Below the pieces are notes generated by a model. It had not been told where the DNA came from. It was given only the letters and a program-made list of their open reading frames with translations, and searched no databases. The position numbers were made by a program, and so were the translations under genes. Positions 11,615 through 22,256 of a stretch of 64,000 nucleotides of DNA are shown here, in pieces. Position 1 is the stretch's first letter, and every line of letters starts with the position of its first letter. The DNA is from Ichthyophthirius multifiliis (lineage: Eukaryota > Ciliophora > Oligohymenophorea > Hymenostomatida): contig NW_004086059.1 of the NCBI RefSeq assembly GCF_000220395.1, positions 143,744 to 207,743 on the forward strand. The letters run 5' to 3'.

Positions 11615-13011
11615 ATGAAAACAACAAAAAAAGAAAAAAAAGTTAATTAATCTCCTCAAGACAAGCAAAAAAAAATTAAAAAAAGTTCTTTAAAAAAACA
11701 TAAATCTCATAAAGCCGATTCACAGTAAACACCTCCTTAAAAAATAAAAAAAGCAGTTTAATTTAATTTAAACGAAAACAAACAATATGAAATAGAATCC
11801 AAAAATTTAAAAAGCATAAATTTACTTTAATAATCCCAATCAAGAAAATGGAATTAAAAAATATATACAGAAATACCAAAAACAGGTAAATTTACAGACG
11901 AAGAAGCCTAAATATTAAAGCAAGCATTATGTAAATATGCATATGAAAAAAATTTAGATGAAAAAAGTTTACTTAAACTAGTTTCTGCAGAAAAACCATA
12001 AAAAGAAACTCTAGGCGCATGGTCTTAAATAGCAGAATGTCTTCCTTATAGATCAGTATAAAGCTGTCATGATTTTTGCCGAAGAAGATTTAATCCTAAT
12101 AACTATGGAGGAAATTGGAATGAGTGTGAAACTTAATAATTAATAAAGCTAGTAGAAATTCATGGTAGAAAATGGAAATTTATTGGTGAATAATTAGAAA
12201 GAACTGAATTAAATGTTAGAGATAAATATAAAGAAATAGGTATTTTTTTATAATAAAGACTTTTTAATTTATTATTAAATAACAATAACCAAAAAAAAAA
12301 AAAAAAAAAGGAGAAGATAATCATTCTTAAAGAAAAAAAGGTTTTTGGAAAATCTAAGAATTAGTTTTACTTTTGAAAAAAATATAGAAATTAAGTGGAA
12401 TAAAAATATTAAAAAAAAGAAAAAAATTAAGAAATGAAATTGAAAAAAATGCAGAAAAGCTCAATGAAGAATCACTTAAATAATATAATAAAAATAAAAG
12501 AAAAAGAGATATTTTAGATTTGGATGCTAATACAACATTTTTATTAGCATTTATAAATTACCCTGGTGTTTAAGAACTTTAAAATTAAGGATCTATTTAA
12601 TGGACGTAAATTGCTGAAAAATTATAAACTAAATCTAAAGATGATTGCAGGAATAAATGGGTTTAATTATAAAGATATATTTTCTTTTATGGAAAAAACT
12701 TCACTAGTGAAAGTGATGAAGATTTAGTTAGCCAGATAATAGAATAAGATGTAGAAAGCGAAGGAGAAATTGATTTCGATAAGATTTTTAATAATAAAAG
12801 TACTCAAGAAAATAAGGAAAGATGGAACATTATTAAAAAAAGAGGAGATTTTAAAAAAGAATTCCATAATGAGCTTTTATAAATAAAAAAATCTTTCGAA
12901 AAAAATCAACAAGATGGTGCAAGCTTATTAAAAAAAATAAAAACATAATAAAATGGTATTTAAAATGAATTAGTTGAATTTTTCAAAAATAATTATTTAC
13001 AAAAATCTTGA
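11615..13011 (+). CDS. Reb1/TTF-I-like Myb DNA-binding protein
   Basis: ATG 11615, TGA 13009-13011, one intron at 12240-12310 (71 nt, with an 18-A run before the acceptor); 441 residues. A Lys-rich N-terminus is followed by TGKFTDEEAQILKQAL. Next come GAWSQIAECLPYRSVQSC, RRRFNPNNYGGNWNECE and LVEIHGRKWKFIGEQLERTE, then VRDKYKEIG. That is the tandem Myb/SANT arrangement of Reb1, Rtf1 and TTF-I, including the conserved R-RRFNP-NY-G-W linker and 'NVRDKYK' end. A further Myb-like unit follows: FLLAFINYPGVQE, SIQWTQIAEKLQTKSKDDCRNKW. Family members bind rDNA terminators and stop RNA polymerase I; some, such as DMTF1 relatives, act as Pol II regulators. Assignment to Pol I termination is inference. 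C-terminus is acidic, then basic. Confidence 0.75.
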
Positions 13012-14143
13012 TTTGTTTTTGTTTTTTAAATCATGTTATTTTAGCTTTTTTTTAAACTTCTTTACTTACAAAACAATCAAAATTCTACCTATATTTTTTT
13101 TAATTTATTTTAAATAAAAATATGTTTTTTTTAATTATTTAAGTGAATTTTTAATAATCTTATCTCTGTATTTATTATCTTATTTATACTCATTATCTAG
13201 ATATAAAAAAATTATTACTGGATTAATATTTTTTAATCTTGTGTTTTATTACTTTAAATTTATTATATTTTATAATTTAAATCGCAAATATTATGAAAGT
13301 AAATATAAATAATTCTAAAATATATATCTGAGGTTTTTGGCTTTTTTATATGGTGAAAAAATTACTTAATAAATTTTTAATTTTTCTTAACTTTATTTAG
13401 AATAATTTCTATATTTGATTTTAATTTATAACATTTTTTTTATTTAAATTTTTATTCAAATTTTATTTCGAATTATCATCCTTTTTTTAATTCATAAGTA
13501 TTTATTTATCATTTTTAATTATAATTATATACAAATAAAAAGTTAAATAAATAGTTTTTAATAGAAAAATAAAATTATTAATGTTTAATTTTTTAGTATA
13601 TGATTCTTGAAGATAATATAAAATATATATATTAAATAATATTAAAAAAAAAAACTTAGTACAAATCTAATGAAAATTTATAAAAAAATTATAAAAGTCA
13701 AAAAATTTCTATATCTAAAATAATAATATAAATAAATTATTAAAATTTAAATATAAAAATGTTATAAATAATAATCTAAAATTATTAAAATATATATATA
13801 AAAAAAAAAAGATAAAAAAAAAAACTAAAATAAATATAAAATTAAAAATATAAAATTAAAATAAAAAATATATAAAATATAAAAAAAATATTAAATAAAA
13901 ATATAAATATATAAATATATAAATATATATATTTATTTTTATTTATTTTATTTAATTATATATTAATTTTTTTTTTTAATATATAATTTTATAATTGTAC
14001 AATTTTTTATTTTTTTTATATATATAAAATAAAATTTTTATATAATAATTATATTTCATTTTTAAAATGTATTTTTTAATTTTATTTAAAAAAAATTATT
14101 TAAACAAAATTCTATTTAATTAATATATTATAATATTTATATA
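13012..14143. other. Intergenic between convergent genes
   Basis: A 1.1 kb A/T stretch between the stops of the Reb1-like gene and TAF5. It carries T runs and ATA patches (13,860-13,940). No frame on either strand gives a recognisable protein, and no RNA gene was seen. Confidence 0.6.
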
Positions 14144-16051
14144 TCAATTTATATTCGATTATTTCGAAATTGCTAATATAAAATTTCTATTATGCATTTA
14201 AGCTCTTAAATATTTTTCGCTTTTAATTTTTTAAATTTCAAATATTTCTTTTGGTTCGATTCCATCAAATCTTTAATCATTCATTTTTTGTATAAATTCT
14301 TATTCTCCAATATAGAAATCTTCATATACATCATTTCCAGTATTAGATTTAAAATCTTAAACGTAATAATAAGCCAATAACTTATCAGTCCCTGCTATAA
14401 CAGTATTTTCATCAAAAGAAATATCTACAAATCTAATAGGATCTCTACTAAAAATGTTTTAAATATGAACACATTTTTCTTATTCTACATTAATTAAATC
14501 CCAAATTCTAATATCTCCATTTTCCTATCCAATAACCAAATAAGCTCCACTATATGAAATTTTCAAAGCAGTAATTTATGAAGCAAATTAAACACTCAAT
14601 ACACATTACGAAGTTTTAATTTTCCAAAACTTCACAACAAAATCCAATCCCGCAGTAATTAAATGTGATAAAGAAAAGCTGAATTCTGCCAAAATAACAT
14701 CCCTGGAATGCCCTACGAAAACCCTATGTGGATAAATAGAGTTCGTAGACCATATTATAGCAGTATTATCAGCAGAACAAGAAGCAAAAAGGAAACCTTA
14801 ATGTGCAAATTTACACTACCAAATTGTTGATAGATGTCCTTTGAAAATTTATATACAGACCACCATTCTTATATCCCATAAACGTATACTTAAATCCGTA
14901 GAAGAGGAAATAAAAAAATTTTCGTTGTATAAAATACTTAAAGAAGTTATAGTGTCTTCATGACCTTAGAATTTACTTTTTAATTTTATTAAAGGATCTT
15001 TTTAGCTAGTGTTTTGCATATTATCAAATATATTCTATATCATGCTTTGATTTTCAGAAAAACTTTCCTAATAATATAAATCATAAAGTAATATTTAGGA
15101 ATCTTCGGTTCCACATAAAATTATATTTGAAGAACGACTTATTTCAATGCATGTAATTATATCGTTAGCGTCATCTATTCTTATATTTAAGATATTAGGA
15201 TAAGTATTTGGGTTGTCAAGATTTTTTCTTTCGAGAAAATCTTAAACCATAAGTGCTTTTTCTTTAATAGAGAAAACTAGATTTGAGTAAAGAGTTTAAG
15301 TAGAATTTACTTTTTCGTTTGAATTAGAAATTTCTTTTCTTTCATTTAAATAATCTAGGTGTTTGAAGGCTTTCTAAAAAGCAAGAATTTCATGCGCTTT
15401 GCTTGTTTTTTTCCTAAAAACTTCAAGTTTATGAAAAAAGTTTATTTCTTCATAATCTGTGAGTATGTCTAATTAATTTTAATCTTCATCTTCATCATCT
15501 TCTTATTTTTAATTATGAAAAGTTACATAATATTCATTATTTGGATAATTTTATTTATCATATAAAGATTATGGTTATCTTTTTCTTATATTTTTTTCTA
15601 TTATTTCACAACAATAATCTATTTAATGTCTATGAGAATTCATATAACATGTTAAACTCTCAAACGCATATTAGGATATATTTATTTCTGGCTTTTTTTT
15701 TATTTCGTTTATTATTTCTTGTACTTTTTCGCTTTGGGAATATTGCTTTGAAATTACAGATTAATATAAAATGTGAATTTGCTTTTTTATTTATAATGAT
15801 ATAAATGATTATTCTTATCCTTTTAAAAATAAACGAAATTATTAATGGATTTAAGGAATTTATTATTAATTTTCCTCCTTTGAATTCGAAATGAATTTCA
15901 AAAAATCTATATAAGAATTCAAAATACAACGAAATATGACTTATTCTATGTCTTTTCGTGTTTGCATTAATGATGATTGCATCCATTTAGAAAATACGCT
16001 TATTTATCGAATTGCTGTTATTATTGTTTTTAGATTTTCGTTTTCTTACAT
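14144..16051 (-). CDS. TAF5: TAF5, TFIID/SAGA WD40 subunit
   Basis: An intronless frame of 635 residues from ATG 16049-16051 to TGA 14144-14146. Residues 15-130 form a helical segment comparable to the TAF5 NTD2 region (IEQVIFRCILNSYIDFLKF). The C-terminal half is a WD40 propeller: FQGHEDTITSLSI, STDLSIRLWDIRM, FKGHLSTIWQCKF, CSADNTAIIWSTNSIYPHRV, FVGHSRDVILAEF and GQENGDIRIWDL. The piece WSTNSIYPHRVFVGHSRDV matches the TAF5 hallmark (WSTDRxYPLRIFAGHLSDV), which ordinary WD40 proteins lack. TAF5 nucleates the histone-fold core of TFIID. An acidic linker (EDDEDEDQ) separates the halves. The stop of the helicase gene upstream is 119 nt from this ATG on the same strand. Confidence 0.85.
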
Positions 16052-16170
16052 ATTTTAATTTTTTTTTATTTTAAATATTAAAAATAAGAATGTTTTTTAT
16101 ATCTATTATATATAATATTTATTAAAATAATTTTTTATATAAATAAATAATACACATACATTAAAAATCT

Positions 16171-18429
16171 TCATTTTTTTTTCCTTTCTAAATATCTTTT
16201 TTTGGCTTCTTTAATTTTCTCTTCTCTATTTTAAACTTATTCTTTTTATTATTAAGCAAATTCAATTTTATTATTATTATTTTCATTTTCATTTTTACTT
16301 TTGTTTATTCCCGCCAACTTAAAGCAATCAATATTCTAAATAAACTCAATATAAGGTTTTATCCATTCAGGCTCTACCTTCGAAATCAATCTCATAACTC
16401 CTCTAACATTATTATTTCCACCTAATTCCGTAAATATTACATGCGGGGGGTATTATTCTTCAATTGAAAAGACACTAAAAGGATCTATATCGACTATATT
16501 TCCTTCTGGATATAACAATAAATACGTTCCATCTTACACATTTTATATTTTTCTCGCACTATTATAATAAAAACCTGTAGTCAACGCCATTCTGAAAATT
16601 TCATCTTTTGTAAGTCCAAATTTTTAATTTTTAACATTGCTTTTATTTAAATATTTTTCATCCTATTTATTATTTCTTTTAGTTTCCTTATCTGCTTGTA
16701 AATAAAGCTAAAACAAAAAATCATCTTCATAGAATTCCCTACATTTATCAAAATTGATAGTTTTTATTATATCTTTTAATTAATTTTCTATATTTTCAGT
16801 TTATTTAGCAGCTCTTACATTAATAAAAGGTACATTAAATCCTCTTTTCCATTCATCAATAATATTCAGCAACCCCCTATGATCTCCACTATCAACATCC
16901 ATATATTTCTTTAAATTTTTTTCGAAAATTTTAAACTCATTCTCCCTAATTCTACTCGGTTTACTCCAAATATTTTCTGAAGAAAGTCCTGCGACTAACC
17001 TCAAAACATCATAATGACAATTCATAAAATATGAAGAGATCAAAGCCTTGGAATAAGAAGGTTCTAAAGGGAATTTATTCATTTCTAATCCCAATAAAGT
17101 CACAAATCCATCCTCTTTAATAGCTTTTAGAAATCTTAATTATTTTAAAGCTTAAAAAATTGCTTCTTTAGAAGGATGTTCCATATAATCGAAATTCAAA
17201 ACATCATGAATTTGCATTGATTTTAAAGTCAAAATAACATTAGTTAACGAAACCCTCAAAATTTCCGGTAAAGTTTAATTTTTCATCTCTTCTTCATAAA
17301 ACTTACTCGAATATAATCTCAAGCATTTTCCTTCTTAAGTTCTCCCAGCTCTACCAGTTCTTTAAATCGCCTAAACTTTCGAAATAGGAACAATTAGAAG
17401 AGCATCCATACCTGTTTTGGGGTTAAAGCATTTCTATTTTACGTATCCGCAGTCAATTACAAAGCCTATATTATCAATAGTTAATGAAGTTTCGGCTATA
17501 TTAGTTGAAAAAATTACTTTTCGGACATTTTCAGGAACCTTCTAAAACACTTATTATTATTCTTCCTATTATAAAGACCCGTATAACGCAAAAATAAGCA
17601 TTCCCGGAATCTCTCTTCCTTTACTTAGCAATTCTTGCAATTTTTCAATACAAAATTTTCTTGCTTTTTCACATTCTTCCGATCCAGTTAAAAAAACAAG
17701 AATATCCCCAGGTCCTTCATTTAAATGAATTCTCAAAACAGCTTTTACACTTTCATCGATTCTCTTATTCGCCAAACATGGTCCATATTTTATTTCAACA
17801 GGAAATGAATTTCCTTTCATTTTTAAAACAGGACAACTATCAAAAAATCTAGAAAACTACTAAGTATTTAAAGTTGCGGAAGTAATAATTAATTTCAAAG
17901 ATCCTTAACGATTTTTAGCCGCCTATTTTATTAAAGCGAACAAAATATCAGTAAAAAGACTCCTTTCATGGGCTTCGTCTAATATTACAATATGATATTT
18001 CATTAATAGGGGATCTTATAGACATTCTCGCACTAATATACCATCTGTCATGTATCTTAAATGAGTTTTTGATGATGTTTTATCATCAAATCTTATTGAA
18101 TATCCTACTTCTGAACCTAATTCAACTCCTCTTTCAACACATATACGTTTTGCCATTGATATTGCGGCTACTCGGCGGGGTTGTGTGATTACTATTTTTA
18201 ATTTTTGAAGATCTTATGACTGATTTATGTTATTTTTTTACTCATATTCTATTTATAATTATTTTTATTATTCAAATAATTCGCTACTATCTAAAATGTA
18301 TTATGGGAGTTAGGTTGACTTTCCTGAACCTGTGTCACCTGTGATAATTGAAAAAAAATTATCTTTTATTATTTAAATTATTTTTTCTTTAAATTGGTAG
18401 ATAGGAAGAGTTTTTCTGAATTCTTCCAT
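16171..18429 (-). CDS. DEAH-box RNA helicase
   Basis: A single 752-residue frame from ATG 18427-18429 to TGA 16171-16173, without introns. Helicase motifs appear in order: GDTGSGKST (I, about residue 31), QPRRVAA (Ia), DEAHERS (II), TSATLN (III), FLTGSEE (IV), [13 protein letters not shown]-type motif V (read as [13 protein letters not shown]) and QRTGRAGR (VI). Winged-helix, ratchet and OB regions follow ([37 protein letters not shown]). The helicase core begins within 30 residues of the start, so the long N-terminal extensions of DHX8/PRP22 or DHX16/PRP2 are missing. This favours a PRP43/DHX15- or DHX40-like protein. These enzymes remodel spliceosomal or pre-ribosomal RNPs with ATP; the exact subfamily is unresolved. 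Confidence 0.95.
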
Positions 18430-18529
18430 TTTTAAATTTTTTTAAATATTTATTTATTTAGATATAATTAAATTATTATATAAATTTGCTTTAATTAATT
18501 ATTTTAATGTTTTTTTTATATATTAAAAA

Positions 18530-19288
18530 TCAATTCCTTATTCTTTCTTTTTAACTTTCCTATTTTTATAGAAAATTATTATTACTTCTACATGAGTCTT
18601 CTAAAAGTACAAATAGTTACTTTTTAATTAAACTATCTTATTTATTAATACTAGAATTATGTATCTTTTTACACTAAAAACTGGTTTTTTTTATGAAAGA
18701 TAATTATAAATTTGTTTTTTTAATTGTATTAATAATATTTCATTATATTTTTTAATTCTTGAACATCTTCTTTGATTATATTTTTATATTAATTAAAGAT
18801 TTTCTTACTTATATATTTTTACGAATTTTTTACTAATTTTTTAAAATTTCTTCTATTTTTACTTTCTTCTATGAATATTCTTATTTCTTCTTCAGGTTTT
18901 TTTTTTGTTTAAAGTAATTATTAATTCACATAGTTTATCTATTTTTATGTCTTTTTATTTTATTTTTTCTCTAAAAAAAATTTTACCATAATAAAAAGTT
19001 TGTTTTTTGCAAATATTTGGCTTATTCTAAAATATATATTTTTCTTCAGATATAATAATGTATTTTTTTGCTTTACTTTTTTATGTTTCCTTTTCAATTT
19101 AATTTAATCTATCTTTTCCTTGAAAGATCCTTTATCTCTATTTTGAGTATGCCTTTTAAATAAATCTCTAAATTATCTAATTCTAATAAATATTTTTTAA
19201 TTTAATATTAATCTTTATATTTCTAATTACTTTTATTTATCATCATGGTATTTATTTGATTTTTTAGGCTAACTAACTTATAAAACAT
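18530..19288 (-). pseudogene. Frame-broken coding region, family unknown
   Basis: Coding-like lysine/isoleucine-rich sequence runs on the minus strand but switches frame at least three times. One frame gives EEKYIFQNKPNICKKQTF and DKLCELIITLNKKK up to a TGA. After a 10-T run (18897-18906) it continues in another frame with PEEEIRIFIEESKNRRNF. Further shifts give NEILLIQLKKQIYNYL and, finally, LFVLLEDSCRSNNNFL, ending at TGA 18530-18532. Candidate starts are the CATs at 19241, 19244 and 19286. No single set of GT..AG introns that I could place repairs all breaks. It could be a decaying gene or a real gene with homopolymer sequencing errors, since two of the breaks lie on A/T runs. No domain recognised. 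Confidence 0.4.
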
Positions 19289-19684
19289 GTTTTTTATTAA
19301 TTCAAAAATGCTTAAAAGTATTTTTGATAAATTATTATTTGTAAATATTATTTTAAAAAAAATTATCAACAAAAACAAAAAATTCAATAAAAGATGGATT
19401 ATGAAATTCTTTTTATTGTTATTTGATAATATATCAAAAATAATAAAAAATAATAAAAAAAATCAATAAATAATATATCTATTTCTATTAAATATGTTAT
19501 TTCGCTAGTTTTTGTTAAATAAAATGAATGATTAATATTTTTATATATTTAAAATAGTATCTTTATATAAATTTTTAATATTAAATGATAAATTTATATA
19601 TGGCAATTAAAATTAAATATAAATGTTTATTTTATATTAATTTATATTTTTATTATATTAAAATTAAAATTAATTTTAAAATAA

Positions 19685-19733
<49 letters not shown>

Positions 19734-20134
19734 TTGTGTGATGTATTATTTTTCTCTAAATTATATTTTATCTTCTTTTAATTTTTTTTTTTTCCAAAAG
19801 TAATCTTAATATATTTATAAATTTGAAACTAATGTATTTATATAAAATCAAAACATACATCAATCAAAGTAAAAATTAAATGAATAAATAAATAATTAAT
19901 GAAATTAATATAAAAATAAATAATTATTTATATTTATATAATATTTTTAAGTTATTACGTAATTATATATTTACGTAATTCAAATTTGATAATAATCCTA
20001 ATAATAATAAATAATAAATCCTATTAATTTATCCGATTTCAATATATATAAAAAAAATAAACATAAAAATAAACTTTTTTTTATAATTAAAAAAAATACC
20101 AATAAATTATATATTAATCTTATTTTTAATAAAA
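19289..20134. repeat. Intergenic with (TA)n microsatellite
   Basis: A/T spacer containing a dinucleotide TA repeat at about 19691-19729. Plus-strand open frames exist here, at 19287 and 19585, but consist of Ile/Lys/Phe/Tyr runs expected from A/T DNA in any frame. I see no supported gene. Confidence 0.6.
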
Positions 20135-22143
20135 ATGAATAAAAATGAATATGATGAAAATATTATACAGATAATAGACAATGATCCAATAATAAATTAT
20201 CTAAATGATTATAAAAAGTAAAATAAAAAGTATTAAAAAAGATAATAAATCATTTTTTATTATAAAAGCCTTCATCAAGGATTTAATATAGTGAATTAAG
20301 ATAACTTACAACAATAAAACTATAGTTATAATTTGGAAGAATTAAACAAATAGATGTTATATCATAATTAAGATTAAATAGATTATTACAGTCAAAATAT
20401 GAATCAATAAGGAAATAACAATATAAAGTAGGAAACAAATTATAATACTATTTTAAAAAACTAAGTTAGTAATGATTAACAATAAAAATATAATTGTAAT
20501 TTTTTATTTCATACATGTTTATATATATAAAACCAAAAAAAGTTAAACTAAATAAGAAGAATATATTAACTTTGGAAATAATGATGCGGAATATATTTTA
20601 GAATAAAATAAGAATTTATTTAATTATAAAAACACTTATATTAAAAAAATAAATTCACTTATTACACCTTATGAAAATAAATAAAATTCTTAAAAATATC
20701 AAAGGTAATAAAAGTAAATATCTTATTTTTTACAAATGAAATAATAATTTTATATAATAATTATATATTAATTTTTAATTTTTTAATTTAAAAAAAAGAA
20801 AATAAAAACAAGTATTAAATGAAATAGAAAATAATAATTTCAAAGAATCTTTTAATTAATAATCTGTTATTTAAAATAATTTAAAATATAATTAAATGTA
20901 ATTCTAAACAATTAATAAGTTACAAATCAATCTAGAATAACAAAAATAAGAAGAATCAGATAAACTTAATTAAAAATTAGCTAAAAATAGAGAATCAGCA
21001 AAAAATAGCAGAAAAAGAAAAAAAGTATATATAGAATTATTAGAATAAAAAGTAAAATAAATATAATAAATAAAAATAAATAAATATACAAAGGTCTAAT
21101 TATTATCAGATGACTTAGAGAAAACAAAAAAACTCTTAGAAAAAAGCAAATAATAATTGATAAAATTAAATTCTTAATCTTAAATATTAAATAAATTTAT
21201 ACTTGGTAGATAATAACTATTTGAAAAAATAGAAAAATGTATTTCTAAACCAAATTATGAAGAAAATGAAATAAATCTACTTTTAGATTCATTAAGAGTA
21301 AATACTAATTTTATTTTTTTAATAAAAAATTAAAAAAATATAATAATAATTAAATAGTTTAGACTTGGTTCTAATGGAAAAGAACGTACTTCTGTTGCTA
21401 ACTATTTTTTTAAATAAATTATTGACATTTACATACCTACTCATTATAGATATTTATTATAATCTTCTTCTGAAAGTATGTTTTTTTTCTTTAAATACAA
21501 AGGCATTTATAATTTATTTTTTAATAGACAATGGTTTATTTAATGAAGATCATAATTATTCTCTTGAGAAAGAAGAGAAAGAAAGCCCTTGGAGATAGGA
21601 ATTATTATAATAATTGGACCTTAATAACGAATAAAAGTAACAAATATTTAGATTTAAAAAGCGAATTTTTAATGAGAAAAATAAATTGGAAGAGTAAATA
21701 AAATAAAATAAAATATGCAATTAATTTTTAAAATAGACTCGTTAATAATTTTTAAGAAACAAAGTAATAAATCCAAATCAAAAGTTTAAAATTAGAAAAT
21801 ATTATTGATGATATTAGAACTATTTTAACACCTACTTAATGTGCTAAGTTTTTAACTTGTTTAGAAAGAGTATTATTTTTTTTGTTTTAAAATATATATA
21901 TATATAAAAAATTAAATTAAAAAGAATAAATATAGAAGAGATATCAGTAATTAAAATATTTGGAGTTCATTATAAAATAATTAAAGTGATTATGATTTCG
22001 ATGATGAATTATTTACTTCTAACTAAAATTAAGCTTAACTATAGTATGAATTTTCTGATTTAATTGAATAATCTGAATTACAAAAAATTAAAAAGCAAAA
22101 TTAATAGTAAACTTAAAAATAAGAAGTATAATACAGTAAATGA
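20135..22143 (+). CDS. bZIP transcription factor
   Basis: ATG 20135, TGA 22141-22143. The diagnostic region is LAKNRESAKNSRKRKKVYIELLEQKV, broken here for length as NRESAKNSRKRKK plus a following Leu-heptad helix. The N-x7-R spacing and Ser-Ala in the middle are the bZIP DNA-contact pattern. At least five introns are needed. One lies near 20480-20555; others are about 20709-20804, 21300-21360, 21478-21530 and 21696-21738, with a further one at 21872-21931. They join SLR to FRLGSNGKE, then EE to LVNNFQ, then CLER to NKYRRD. After the zipper come a Q-rich linker, NYFFKQIIDIYIPTHYR and TPTQCAKFLTCLE, similar to C-terminal segments of other ciliate/plant bZIPs. A nuclear regulator is expected; target genes are unknown. 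The ThrRS ATG follows 113 nt downstream on the same strand. Confidence 0.85.
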
Positions 22144-22256
22144 AAAATATTTAATACAAAATTAAACAAATATATAGTTTTTTAATGTTATTTATATGTA
22201 TTTTTTTGTATATATACAAAAAATTAATTAGAAAAAATATCCAAAAATAAAATAAA

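Noticed and set aside
15541-15804. Plus-strand open frame of 87 codons rich in Phe/Leu
   Set aside because: It is the complement of the TAF5 coding region, which is far better supported.
16174-16182. Suspected homopolymer frameshift at the helicase stop
   Set aside because: Recounting gives nine T, so the frame ends cleanly at TGA 16171-16173.
19287-19803. Two plus-strand Lys/Ile/Asn/Tyr-rich frames as small genes
   Set aside because: A/T-only DNA cannot easily make TGA stops, so open frames arise by chance; one of them translates a (TA)n repeat.
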